Made by a program: the position numbers and the translations under genes. The notes below the pieces were generated by a model. It had not been told where the DNA came from. It was given only the letters and a program-made list of their open reading frames with translations, and did not search any database. DNA of 64,000 nt, taken from Glandiceps talaboti. Lineage: Eukaryota; Hemichordata; Enteropneusta; Spengelidae. The DNA is taken from positions 14,488,098-14,552,097 of the forward strand of contig NC_135560.1 of assembly GCF_964340395.1 (NCBI RefSeq), given 5' to 3'. Shown here in pieces: positions 1 to 11,800 of the stretch (its first letter is position 1; every line of letters starts with the position of its first letter).

Positions 1-479
1 CCACAAAAGAAAAAGTGAAACGTAAACAAACACAGAGGCCATATGCTACCAGGGCTTCAACGAAATGACACATTTTTTGTCAAGGAGTTATGTAAAATGT
101 TGCCAAAAATTTTTTGTTGTATGTAAATATGTTTAAGAGCCATTTTTCATGTTGTGATTTTAAAAGTATAATAGTTGACAGATTTTATAATTTGTGACTT
201 TGTTCATATACCGAAATTTCATATGTACTATTTACTGTTTACACCTGCATTAGTTGTTTCTAGAGTGTTATTTTTTTGACAACAATATATTCCCTAAAAA
301 CTGTTAAAATACCAATAACTAGACATTAATATTAGTTAGAAGTTGATTTTATACGTCAGTAGTACCGTAACAGGTTGATCGTATCTGTGATACAATATAA
401 TAGCAGAAATGACTTTATTGCACTGCTGCAACGATTTGTGATTGCATTTGTGCCATTTATTTTTGGGCTCAGACCCTGA

Positions 480-720
480 CTAATATGGTACGTTCAATCC
501 AATCAAATCGATTTTGGGGTCGGATCCAAAAATCAGTTTGATTGGATTTAATGTACCATACTATGTGTACTGCTACATAAATACGTTGACCTACAGGTAA
601 TTCAATACTATTCAGAGTGTACAATATTACAAGTAAGTCATTATATCTAACAAGACAGTTTAAAAAAACCAAAAAAAAAAACATTTCAGTTGCAGCTAGT
701 GCTGCTTTAAAGATGTTTAA
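480..720. repeat. Dispersed repeat, copies near 10.55 kb and 51.3 kb
   Basis: The block has two recognisable parts. The first, around 515-560, carries GGATCCAAAAATCAGTTTGA and matches the GACCCAAAAATCAATTTGAT segment near 51310. The second, about 630-715, contains AAGTAAGTCATTATATCTAA followed by a poly-A/CAGTTGCAGCTAGTGCTGC tail. It matches 10655-10725, where GAGTAAGTCATTACATCTAC is followed by a CAGTTGTATCTGGAGCAGC tail. No coding capacity is visible and the family was not recognised. It may be a short non-autonomous element. Confidence 0.5.
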
Positions 721-1149
721 CACATGTTGTTGGATATGTTAATGTATTGAAGAATTTCAGCAAAAACTTTCAGTATCTTTGAATCTAAACTTATTGCATT
801 TTTAAACAAGAAAAGATAACCATCAATTTATAAAATATATTTAGAATAACTTTTTAAATGCATTGATAGCAATTTAACAAATTAGATATATTTATGATAT
901 TTAATAATTTTAAACTATTTCTGATTAAGTTGATGCATGTCAGTTTTATTACATTAAATAAAGTTTCAGGTTTTCATAATTGACTTAGAGTAGTTCCTTC
1001 CTGGGAATCTCTTTTGCACTGTATTTGGTTTTCAAGTTTTCTATAATGTTATTGTTAGTTTTTATATACACTACCCACAAGTGTTTTAAAAAGTATAGTA
1101 CAATTATTATGCTGGCATAGACCTATAATAGTACAGCAACCCTTTAAAC

Positions 1150-1645
1150 ATCAACTCCCTGCAGAGCGTCATACCATTACAGTGTCTGTAAGTGCATGGG
1201 ATATACCACAAACAAGGATTTGGGGAGTCATTTCATGATTTTACATCACATAAATTTCATGCAATTTCCAGGAAACACCAAATAGGAAATTGTGTCACAC
1301 ACACTCATTTAGTGACTTTTAGTAGTGATCCAACATTGCCTAATAGGAGTCAGTAGAAATGCATATGTATCAGATGAACAATATATTTTCATGGTTTCTA
1401 TGTGCTTATTACTCTTAGATAGTCGGGAATAGCCATTGTCCATCTAATGCATATGCATGTCTCCCACCTCCCATAAGGCAATTTTGGACAACGGCTAGGA
1501 AAATGAATGTGAAGCATGATTCGATCTGGCATTTCTTAACAATCATGTGAAATTTATGTGAGATGTGAAATCACGAAATGATTTTCCAGAACCCAATGTT
1601 TGCAAAACGTTTTCATTTCCTGGAGTGGCGTCCTTTACAATACTA
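1150..1645. repeat. Foldback (inverted-repeat) element, copy 1 of a family
   Basis: The left arm contains GGGGAGTCATTTCATGATTT and ends TACATCAC. The right arm contains the complement (GTGAAATCACGAAATGATTT followed by TCCAGAACCC). The same arms and interior words (AGTCAGCAGAAAT, GGAGTGGC) recur at 26965-27326 and 36120-36449, the latter as a partial copy. It is non-coding. The structure is that of a MITE-like foldback, but I could not define a clear target-site duplication. Confidence 0.6.
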
Positions 1646-2094
1646 CACTATAGTCGAAAAAAGAAAAAGACTGCACACAATTGGTAAGATAAAACAAAAT
1701 TTTTTATTGCAAACCTGACCTCTGTAATGGTGTGTATACCATGTGACGATCATTAACTAACATACTGGTCAGCTAGCAAACGAATGTATATTGTTACAAG
1801 AATACTTAATTTGAGTTCAAAAGTGACATTTTATGGCCATATCCAGGATAGGACACATAACATCATACATGTAAGCTGATTAATAAAAGCCTGTATTGTT
1901 CACACTCAAATGGTTTTTTGATTTACTGCATGTTATTTACATATAATATAGCAAAACACTGAATATAAATGGAACCTGGTCATTCAATCTTGTCATGCAA
2001 AATTCAGATATTTGAACTGCATTGTTACATCTACATAGCAACCAATTCAAGGTGTTAGAAACACTCGATGGGGACGAGGACATCATCATCATCA

Positions 2095-2475
2095 TATGTC
2101 ATTCATTGCCTTGGTGACTTCGTTCCATCCCACATTGCTTCAATGACTTAGTTCCAGAGTACATTGCTTCAATGACTTAGTTCCAGAGTACATTGCTTCA
2201 ATGACTTAGTTCTATGCTACATTGTCTCAATGACTTAGTTCCATACTATACTACCTCCGTGACTTAGTTCCATACACCATTGTCTCAATGACTTAGTTCC
2301 ATACTACATTGCCTTGGTGACTTAGTTCCATACTATATTTTCTCAATGACTTAGTTCCATGCTACACTGCCTCCATGACTTAGTTCCATGCTACATGTGC
2401 ACTACAGTGAAGACTTAGTTCAATATTAAACTGTGTTCATGACTAAGTACTATCTACACCTCATTGGGGACTTAA
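2095..2475. repeat. 29-bp tandem repeat (minisatellite)
   Basis: About eleven degenerate copies of a unit whose clearest form is ACATTGCTTC-AATGACTTAG-TTCCAGAGT. The period is 29 bp where it is exact (2161 to 2190). Each unit keeps the word ATGACTTAG or GTGACTTAG, while the rest drifts. There is no open frame through the array. Confidence 0.8.
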
Positions 2476-3973
2476 TCCCCTACATCTTTGCAAGTCACTT
2501 CATACCACGCTACATTGCAAGTGATTTCTTACCCCTACAAGTGACTTATGATTGCTAGATGATTTAGTTCCACAGTATGTTATTATAATGACTTTTATTT
2601 GAGAGTTCTTTGACCATCAGAATATAGAATACCACATTCATCTGACAATTTCAACTCTTTATTACCAATCAGCATTGGCACTTTCATATTGAAAACTCTC
2701 AAAACTTTAAACAAAAGTTGAGAAATGAATGAGTTGCGTGTACAATTTGCAACAAAGTTATGCTGCTTAATTGAATATGTAAGCAGTTGACCGATAACGT
2801 TTAAAAAGTTTGGAAAGTGTACTGTGGAAAAATTATGATGCATGATAGAGGAACTCTTCCTAGATTACAGTGATACATAAGATTGCTTTTTTTTTTGTAA
2901 CTCAATACTGGCAATTGAGTAACGTGAGTAAGCACAGAGCTATTTCTTTTCTTTTTAATATTTCATGATTCATGATGACAACAGCAGGTTGTAAGAGTAC
3001 AGAATCTCGGCAAAAAAAAGAAGAACCTTGAAACATACTAGCCAATGAATAAATTATGTGAAAAACTGAAGTACGGTACAGTAGTAAAATATAATGAGCA
3101 CCACAGTATTTTCCTAATATAGGTACTACAAAAAACGGCAATTTTGTCAGTGTCTAAAAATTACATCTCACATTCTCACTATCAAATTTAAATATCAGAA
3201 TATCATAATCTTATAGTATCTTAAATAAAGGGAATAACAACATTTTGAATCATGATTTTGGTTTGCCAGACACTAATAGAGGCACTGACGATATATTTTT
3301 TTTATTACTACCGTTCAATTTTTACCTAGTCCTGCACAATATCGTTAAAAGTAACACATCAAGACTGAAGATTCCTAAATAAATTTCAGTTTTTACAGCT
3401 TGTACGCATATTTTTAAAATTTTTTTTTTATCAAGAACCATGATTAGCACCAGTTATATACCTCCAATGCAGGAGAAATAGTAATATATGCACAGAAAGA
3501 AAACCGTCCCATCTTGCTTGAGGTTCTGTTTGCTTTTCCTATATCTACCATCTAGTATATTTAATATAGGTGTAAATTTAAAAAAAAGGAAATAATGAAT
3601 TTTAATTCACATAAAAGTAAGTATACATAAACTTTTTGAAAACACATCATATTTTACACTCATTATCATCAGGAGATTATGGTTGCTAGTAATGTCAATA
3701 ATCGTTAGACTGAGCTGAAAAACCTTGATTTTATTTTTTCAAATACATGAGAGTTCACAGCCAAATAAGATTTAAAATAACACGCTTTAAAAAAGAGGAT
3801 TTAGCTATTTTTCTCTCTTTCTGGTCACTGTTTTCATTATTTGCATGATCAGTTTGGTGTTCTTGGTGGAATAGTTCTTTCCTAGCTGAGATAGTGTGTT
3901 TATAGACCTTGACGGAAAAGGTCACATAATTCTATCTGTTGAAAGAACTTACAAGTTACTGTGTGTCTGTAAT

Positions 3974-4300
3974 AGGTTAGCCTGTTTACGGCACTTACGG
4001 TATATTCCTTTCACTCTCTCTTACGCTTGTTACTAAAATTGTACAAAAAAGCTGTTTGTACGGTATGAAAATATCCACCCAATCAGCTTGTTCATCACCA
4101 TGGGGTATTCAAATGAAGTCAGTATGCAAATGACACACATGCAAATGAAGTGTATGCAGATGAACAAGTGCAGTTGAAATGGACAAAGGGTCTATTCTAA
4201 TCGGCATGTGTTCGTCTATGCATACACTTCATTTGCATACTCATTTGCATACTCATTTGCATAAGCTATATACCATAAGCACCATAAACAGGCTAGTATA
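3974..4300. repeat. Foldback element enclosing five octamer motifs
   Basis: The left end (GGTTAGCCTGTTTACGGCAC, then TTACGGTATA) is the inverted counterpart of the right end (TATACCATAAGCACCATAAA, then CAGGCTAGTATA). The interior has the octamer ATGCAAAT at 4124-4131 and 4139-4146, and its complement ATTTGCAT at 4231-4238, 4243-4250 and 4255-4262. These are themselves placed in inverted orientation. It is non-coding. Confidence 0.6.
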
Positions 4301-5436
4301 CTGTGAACATATTCATCTTGATGCTCAAAAGTGTTTTTCATATCTTTTCTGCTTTATTTTGGCAAATTTGAACATTTCTGGTTGTTTCAGGATACCTGTG
4401 TCACCTTTTGATTGACAGCTCCTAACATAGGGTATATCCTTATATGGGTTTTGTTACCTCTTGTTTCTCACAATACACCAGTGAAAGTGATTCTACTTTC
4501 GCACTGATTTATTTCGGCACAAACATTGATCAGTTATATGTGTCAAAATACCTACCCACTTTGACACTGATTTAGTTTGACACATTTACACATTTTCACA
4601 CTAGAAGAGTGAAAATACACGCATTCACAGTTTGAACATGAAAGTGCATTATACACAAACTAAAATAACTGCGGAACACTTTCTGTAAACAACAACCACT
4701 GTGAGACATACCACACTTATAAAAAGTGGTGACATAATTCTTTTTTTAATGTGAGATTTGATAAGATCACCAACAGAATGGCAGCATTAATCATACATAA
4801 TATTGTCGGGTTTTTTTCTGTTGACTTAGAGGACCTGCCAAACCAGACCCCTTAGAATGCAGAGAAAAAGTAATATATGCATAAAACGTATCCCCACCTT
4901 TTTTGTGACGTTCTGTTTGTTCTTTCTTTATCTATCATCTAGCATGTACATTGTTTGCATAGCTAATAAACTTTTTTTTATGGCAGCGTCACCTCTCTAT
5001 CAACCTATGATGCTTTGCCTTCACTCGGCTACTGGTATAAGAAGTGAAGAGAGGCACTCATTATAAAAGTGACGTAAGTTACTGATCATGCAATTGATAG
5101 AAACTGTGATATAAAATACGATACACTGTTTTTTATCTAGTCTGTAAGAAACGCCATGATGTGGCGCCCTCACACATCAGTCAACTCCTTTGTCAGGCCG
5201 GTGAGCGATGTTACGTATCTTACAATATATTTTTAGTCTGGTTGACAATGATTTGATTCAGACTTGTTCAATACACCTACAACAGAACACTACCAATAGT
5301 CCACATGCATAAAATACCCTTTTACATTTTTTTTTTAAAAAACCATGAAATTTTACCATTAAGATGCTGCATCCAATGAAATCTAAGAAATAAATCTTTA
5401 AAAAAGTTCTTCTTTGTAAATGCACTTAGAAATCTT

Positions 5437-5442
5437 TTTAAT
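5437..5442 (-). terminator. Candidate poly(A) signal of importin-11 (ATTAAA)
   Basis: TTTAAT on the plus strand reads ATTAAA in the gene's direction, about 410 nt past the stop codon. It is the nearest canonical or near-canonical hexamer I found downstream of the stop. ATTAAA is the commonest variant of AATAAA, but in AT-rich DNA chance matches are frequent. RNA 3' ends would decide. Confidence 0.35.
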
Positions 5443-5852
5443 TCTTTGTTGAGCCTACACTTTGTAAACTGCAATGTGGATGCTCATTTAGTAGAGTTAA
5501 AAAAAATCACTCAACTATTGGGTTGCCAAACATTTACCCAATTCACCCAATATTCATCAAATGAGGATGAAAAAGAAAAAAACAAAAGAATTAATCATAC
5601 TTCTTAGTTGGGGGCAGTGTTTCAAAGAATGTCATATCTGTATAATGTGGTGAGGATACTTAGAATGTTTGTGGTACTGTACATCAAGTGAATTTTCATT
5701 GATATTTATACAAGGATTTCCTTACATTCTACTAAAAAGAACGGGAGAACTGTTCACTTTTTTGCATGAACAGTGGTATGAATTATCCAACACACAAGAT
5801 ATGTGCATTCTTAAAAAAACTGAAAATGCCAAGTGGGAAGATCTTGACGGTC

Positions 5853-8800
5853 TCACTTCACAAACTGCTGCATCTGTTGTACAATTTCCACATCAACAGT
5901 TCCCATCATGGTCTCAAAGACTCGTTGACCATACACTTGTTGTGAGACTGACAACTTGTTGATAGTGAAGTCTCTTAGTGAAACTGCATGAACGGGATCC
6001 TTCAACGACAACTGAAAATAACAACAAATACATTTTTGAACAACAGCTCAAACTACAACGTATTATTACACTGTGAGGAGTAGTCAGAAATGTGCTCACT
6101 AATGAAAAACGAAATGATTTGTTGATAAGAACTGCGTGTGTTTTCTTGTCACTCACAATTATGACAAAGAACAAGGAAACTTGTACTGTACTAACCTGAC
6201 GTCTGCGTTTGTCATGTTCCGTTTCATATTCGTCCTCTAACTCTTCTCTCTCACACATCACAAGGTAGCTAAAAACAAAATGAAATACAACCTCCCTGTC
6301 AGACTTTCCAAACTAAATAAGTTACGAAGCTTTGGTTTACTAAGATAGACACACACTAAATCTATTGTTCTTCAATGTGGTAGATTACACAAGTGGGTGA
6401 TAGTGGTTCCTCTGTTGTGCGAATCTAATCACCCTGTGATCAAGATAGTGTAAATAAGTCCAAAAACAGTTCACTGCAAGTTCACGGAAAAATAGAATCA
6501 TAATCAAATCAGCTCTTTTAGCTGGTGGTCTGCAAATGAGGCGTACGAATCCAAACTATTGAGCATTGCTTGTTTAGAAATTACTTCTATACTAACTTGC
6601 AATATCAGCTATACACAAGTAATTCACAAACATGGTAAACGATTATTGGCAGATCAAACATTAGGCAAAATAAAAATAAATTGTGTGTTTCTGATAACCC
6701 GACCGGTCCAAGTTGAAGCCACCGACCATAAACGCTCGAAAACATTTAAAACAGAAAGGTAAGAAATTCTTTGTCTTCTTCGTCTTTTTGACCTTTGTGC
6801 ATGTTTGTTTCTTTCCTCCAGTGATGTCTGTACATATTTCATCAAACTATCACATATGGGATATTCCGACCAACATTTAGTTTATTTCTTGTGTCGAAGC
6901 AATATTTTCCACAAATAACAACAATTATAATGGTAAGGGTAAAATAAATGACATAAAGTAAAATCCCAAACTACATACCCCATTTTCTGAAGCCACGTTA
7001 TCGGAAACATACAAATACTTACTTTCATTTTATTTGCCTTATTGATAAACAGGCCTTGTACTTACTCAATTTGTACACCAGAATCACTTCTACAAACATC
7101 ATGTAGAACTTCAACCAGGAAATTTATGATACTACAAAACTTATCCTGTATAACACTGCAATACAAATAAACATGTACACATTAGCTAACAACTTCACTA
7201 AATATTGCTAAATCACCAAAATTCTTACGTTCAATATCACTTTAGTCTACTAATACCATTATAATTGAAAATTGTCTTTTACTAGCTTAAAAAAGATGTG
7301 AACATAACTTGATTTCAGATTCATGTTTTTTTATTTATAAAAAAAAATTGGAACTTTATTATGGAAAATTTACCTGGAATTCACATTGAGTAAGGTACCT
7401 AGTGCAAACGCTGATAATTTCCGTCTTTCTGTTTGTGTTATGTGGTCTGTTTTCTCCACCCAAGTGTCTATCAAGGAACCCAGGACTTCTGTACTCTGTA
7501 CAAGAAAAAATGCAAAATTACAAACTTCAAATAATAATCTTTAGTGTCATAAAATGTACAAAATTTACAGGCACATGAAAATGATACTTTCACAAGAGGT
7601 GAACATTTATGGTCACATAAATATCATTCTGAGTTTCCTGTTCTTTGTTTTGCCAAGACGATGAAATTATTTTCCTGGTTAAAGTCTACAACATTGTTTA
7701 ATCGAACCTAACCTAACCTAATACTGATCACAATGCAATCAGTTATATTTGTCAAGAAACAAAAACAAATGATCCAGTCATGTGTATCGGACAATCACTA
7801 AACAAGTGTATACGACAGAGCCTTGTTAAAATCTGTTATTTATGCATACATTGCAGTATACTATGAACAAACAAACGAATCAAGTTATTGCCTTTGAACA
7901 GAAAATGTGGATTATATACCCTGGTCATTCTATGTCACAACAACCTGTGTCCTATGTCACTGGTTCTGTGGTTCCCAAAATATGTCAAAACATTCCCAAT
8001 CGCCAAATTTCCTGATTGCTCATAAATTATTCTTGAGGAGATATGATTAGGTCAATATTCCCCAATACTTTTCTTCACTCAGCCAGAAAATACTCATGTT
8101 TTATGATTTTATCATTACTCGTCTAGGGACTCATTGCGACAAGACCCCTTAGGTCACTCATATTTCTTTGGCTGAACGAAGCTAAATAATGGAGAATAAA
8201 TGTCTGATTATATAACACACCTGTTTTCCCCACTGTAAGCTAACATCTTCCAGAAAAGTGTAGAAAAAAGATTCATTCTGTAGTATAATCCTGGCAAAGA
8301 CTGATAAATACATGGACATAACCATTGGGTATTCCTGTAAGAGCAAGAACAGATAAGAGATTACACTATACCAACCATTACAATACATGTATAGGTAGAT
8401 CTACATTTGAATGGCGTCTTTGTGTATTAAAATTCTTGAGTTATGGTAGAAAGAGAAATTTCAACTATTTGACCTTGAAAACGTTGGTCAAGGTCAAATG
8501 TTAAGCTCTTATTAGAAAGCTTACTATTCACACTGTGGAGGTACACAATTGAATCTTGTCCGTATATATATCAAACGTTTTGAGATATGAAGTAAAGTGT
8601 GCATTTCGATCACAAATATGGCCACCATTTTGCCATAAAGGTCAAGGTGATGTGCATCCAAGATAGCATGTTCCCTTTGTGCCAAGTTTGGTTGGAATAG
8701 GCTGATACGCCTGAAAAATGAGAGTGCATGGACAGATGAACGGATAGAACCCAAGGTGGAATAGCTCCCTCCAGGTGTCACCAGGGTTCGTACACTTAAA

Positions 8801-11800
8801 GCAAAACAAAATTCCAGGACTTTCCAGGGGTTTTTCGTCAGTTTTCCAGGGGTATCTACTGATTTTGACCATTTCCCAGGGGTGTTGACACTAAAGTATA
8901 TTTTTTGAATGACATCTAATTGTCTGATGTGGACGAGAAAAAAATTATCAACAGTTCCCATAATATGTCACAAAACATTTTAAAAACAATCGACACTATG
9001 CAAGACGTTGGTTTCAAAACCACGTTTGCACGCTAAGATTAACGGAGAAACCGCTGTCCTATCCCCTAAGTAGCCGTTTCGTCAAGCTGGTGCATTGATC
9101 GTGTAAGATTGAGTCGCAGCATTCGTCAGTCTAATTCAGACATATCCAGAAAAATAAACTAAAAACTCAAGTTTGTCCTCGTTATTGTATGGTTTGATGT
9201 TACTAGATTTATAAGTCACTTAAAATAATTTTTTTCTTCAAAAGTTTGAATGAAAACGTCATTTACGTAACGAACTTTTGAGCTATGAATAACTGAATAT
9301 ATTCATCGCTTGCGTCTCGATGTTTATATACGGATGCCACGAGTTGCGGAACATCGCGATTTCACAACTCAACTTGACCATTGACGAATGTTACTGTACT
9401 GACAACATAAAACAGTAGTTTATTCTTTTAGAACATGTAACACAAATACCCATTTATCGACGACATAAAAGTCACACCCGTACTTCCACAACCCGGAAAT
9501 TCAACTGCACTTCCCTAGGCCCTAGTATTGCCATGCCTGAGCTTGTAGTATGTCGACTCGTGCGCCGAACTTGTAACAATTTCTAATCGAGGTTGATGAT
9601 GCTTTGATACTCGCTACAATGTTACGATAATCTTGTTAACAGACCTACTGCATGTACTGTTACCCCCGGCCGGGATTGTTACAATATCATGTCCCTGAAA
9701 TGACGACTGGGAGATGGAGTAGCAATATACGCAAGATCGCAACAAACACTGCGGCGCTCATTCAACTACGCTAGGCACGGTCTGTGGGGCAAAGTGTCTC
9801 GTGGAATGATCGGTTTGACTGTCTGGGTTTAATCGGCGTGAATTTTGATTCAACACCGTGGCGAAAGACTTTGGAAATATTTTCGCCATTTCACATTTAC
9901 GAGATTCAGAATAATATGAATGGGTGGCTCGAGCACAGACATGACGATCGCCAATATTAATCGATCGATTGATCATGATCATTTTCCAGGGTTTTCCAGG
10001 GGTAGGGCACATTTTTCCAGGGTTTTCCAGGGAGGGTTTGAAATTCCAGGGTTTTCCAGGGTTTTCCAGGACCGTGCGAACCCTGTGTCACCTGCCGGGG
10101 GCTTAAAATGACGATATAGCTCGTACAGATGAATTGCAGTTGATGACAAAAAATGAGCAATCACTTAGATTGACTTTACATGACATCTGCATGTATTCTT
10201 TCCTTACCTCTCCTTTCAAGATGGCTTCAAATATACTTGGTAACAACTGACGGAACATGTGTGACCCTTCAACTGGATAAACTTTGAGTACATTCTCCAT
10301 AACCTGTAAAATACATCATTAACCCTTAAAGATGCCATAGACTTTTCATGCAAAAGACTCCCTAGGCCAAGGACGTGGACAGTGGAGGATCTTACCCACT
10401 CTACAATTATCAACTTTAACATGAAAGGAATAATGAAACATATATTATCAATCCTATTCTTTCCTTATCCACACATTACATAAATAATCGTCAAATGGAT
10501 ATTTTTAATTTACCCAGATATGAGGTGAAGAGCTGAAAATTGGGCTTATACAAATGAAGTTAATTTGTCTGCAGACGTGGCCTGGGAACCCGCAGGGGAC
10601 TGTCAGCATATATGCAGACATAGCATTGTACATGTAGGGATGTATGATATTATGAGTAAGTCATTACATCTACCAAAAGATTTTCCAAAAAAGTTCCAGT
10701 TGTATCTGGAGCAGCTTTAATTTGTTGAAACTAATTCATTTGATACAATTATTTTTTAATTCTATGCTAAGTGCCGTTACATACACAGGGCGTGAACATG
10801 AGAATCTAACTGTAATGTACAAAATTTGATAGTCAGCATACACAAGAAATGCTACTCACCCTCATCACCATGACAACTCCTTCTGGCTTGACATCATTTC
10901 CTATATGTGCAGAACAGGCTGTGACTACAACCCCAGAATATTGCTAAAATAGGAAACAAAAACAAAGTGAGTCCTGTATGGATCAGCTTAGATATTAATG
11001 AATGTATATCAAGGTGCAACATTAATATTTCATATTGAAATCATTTCAAGGGCTAATTTTCAATCCCATGTTAGTGTCTCGACACTTCCAATGTGTATGA
11101 TGTCAACATTTTCACGAATAAAGTCCCAAAACACAACTGATGTCAAAAATACAGTGACAGATTCCTTTCCTGTATATTCATAATACCATAGTCCAACATT
11201 AAGAGATAGAAAATCTGTAATTCTCTAAACTGATAGTTTCATAGGCACTCTATGAGCTCTGTGAACATGTTACATGGTCAAAGTCATCTAGCATAATGAG
11301 TGTCACCCTATTTATATGCAGAGTAGGTCTTCAAGCCATACATGTATATACTCACACTTTCAGTTAAGAGAGCACCATCTGTGACCGAGGTCCAATTTTT
11401 GGCTAAAAGTCAGAGCACAAAATGCGCAATTATAATTTTAATCACATACCTCTAAAAATTCTTTTGGTCCAAGCAGGACATATGATGTAATGATATTAAA
11501 ACAGGTCTTTAAGGTTTCAGCATCAAGATCTGTCAAAATATAAAAAACAAACAGTTATCAGTTAAAAATAGCATCACTGTTTGCTACTTGTCATTTGAAG
11601 TGGTAGGCTCAGTTACCCAGACATTCACCACTGAGGGCGGGCTCTTCTGTGAGACCTCCCCAGATGAGAGTCTGGGTACACCAAATCCCAACTCGCCCAC
11701 CTGTGCCAGAACAATCTCCTAGAGCAGTGCATTCTGGGGAATGCTTCATATCCAACATTGTAGGCTTAATGATTTAGGTACCTTCGCAACAGGTTATCCC

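Larger units (their letters stand above)
1..5436. other. Intergenic / 3' flank of importin-11, no gene seen
   Basis: No reading frame here has the length, splice sites or domain signature of a gene. The short ORFs are AT-rich chance frames. What the stretch holds is repeats: a dispersed repeat near 480-720, a foldback repeat at 1150-1645, a 29-bp tandem array at 2095-2475, a foldback with octamer motifs at 3974-4300, and a direct pair at about 3470-3560 and 4860-4950 sharing a segment with the word AGTAATATATGCA. The rightmost few hundred bases before 5853 are expected to be importin-11 3' UTR. Confidence 0.6.

Noticed and set aside
7706-7722. Interstitial telomere-like CCTAACCTAACCTAA
   Set aside because: Only three pentamer units; too short to say anything about telomere sequence or chromosome fusion.
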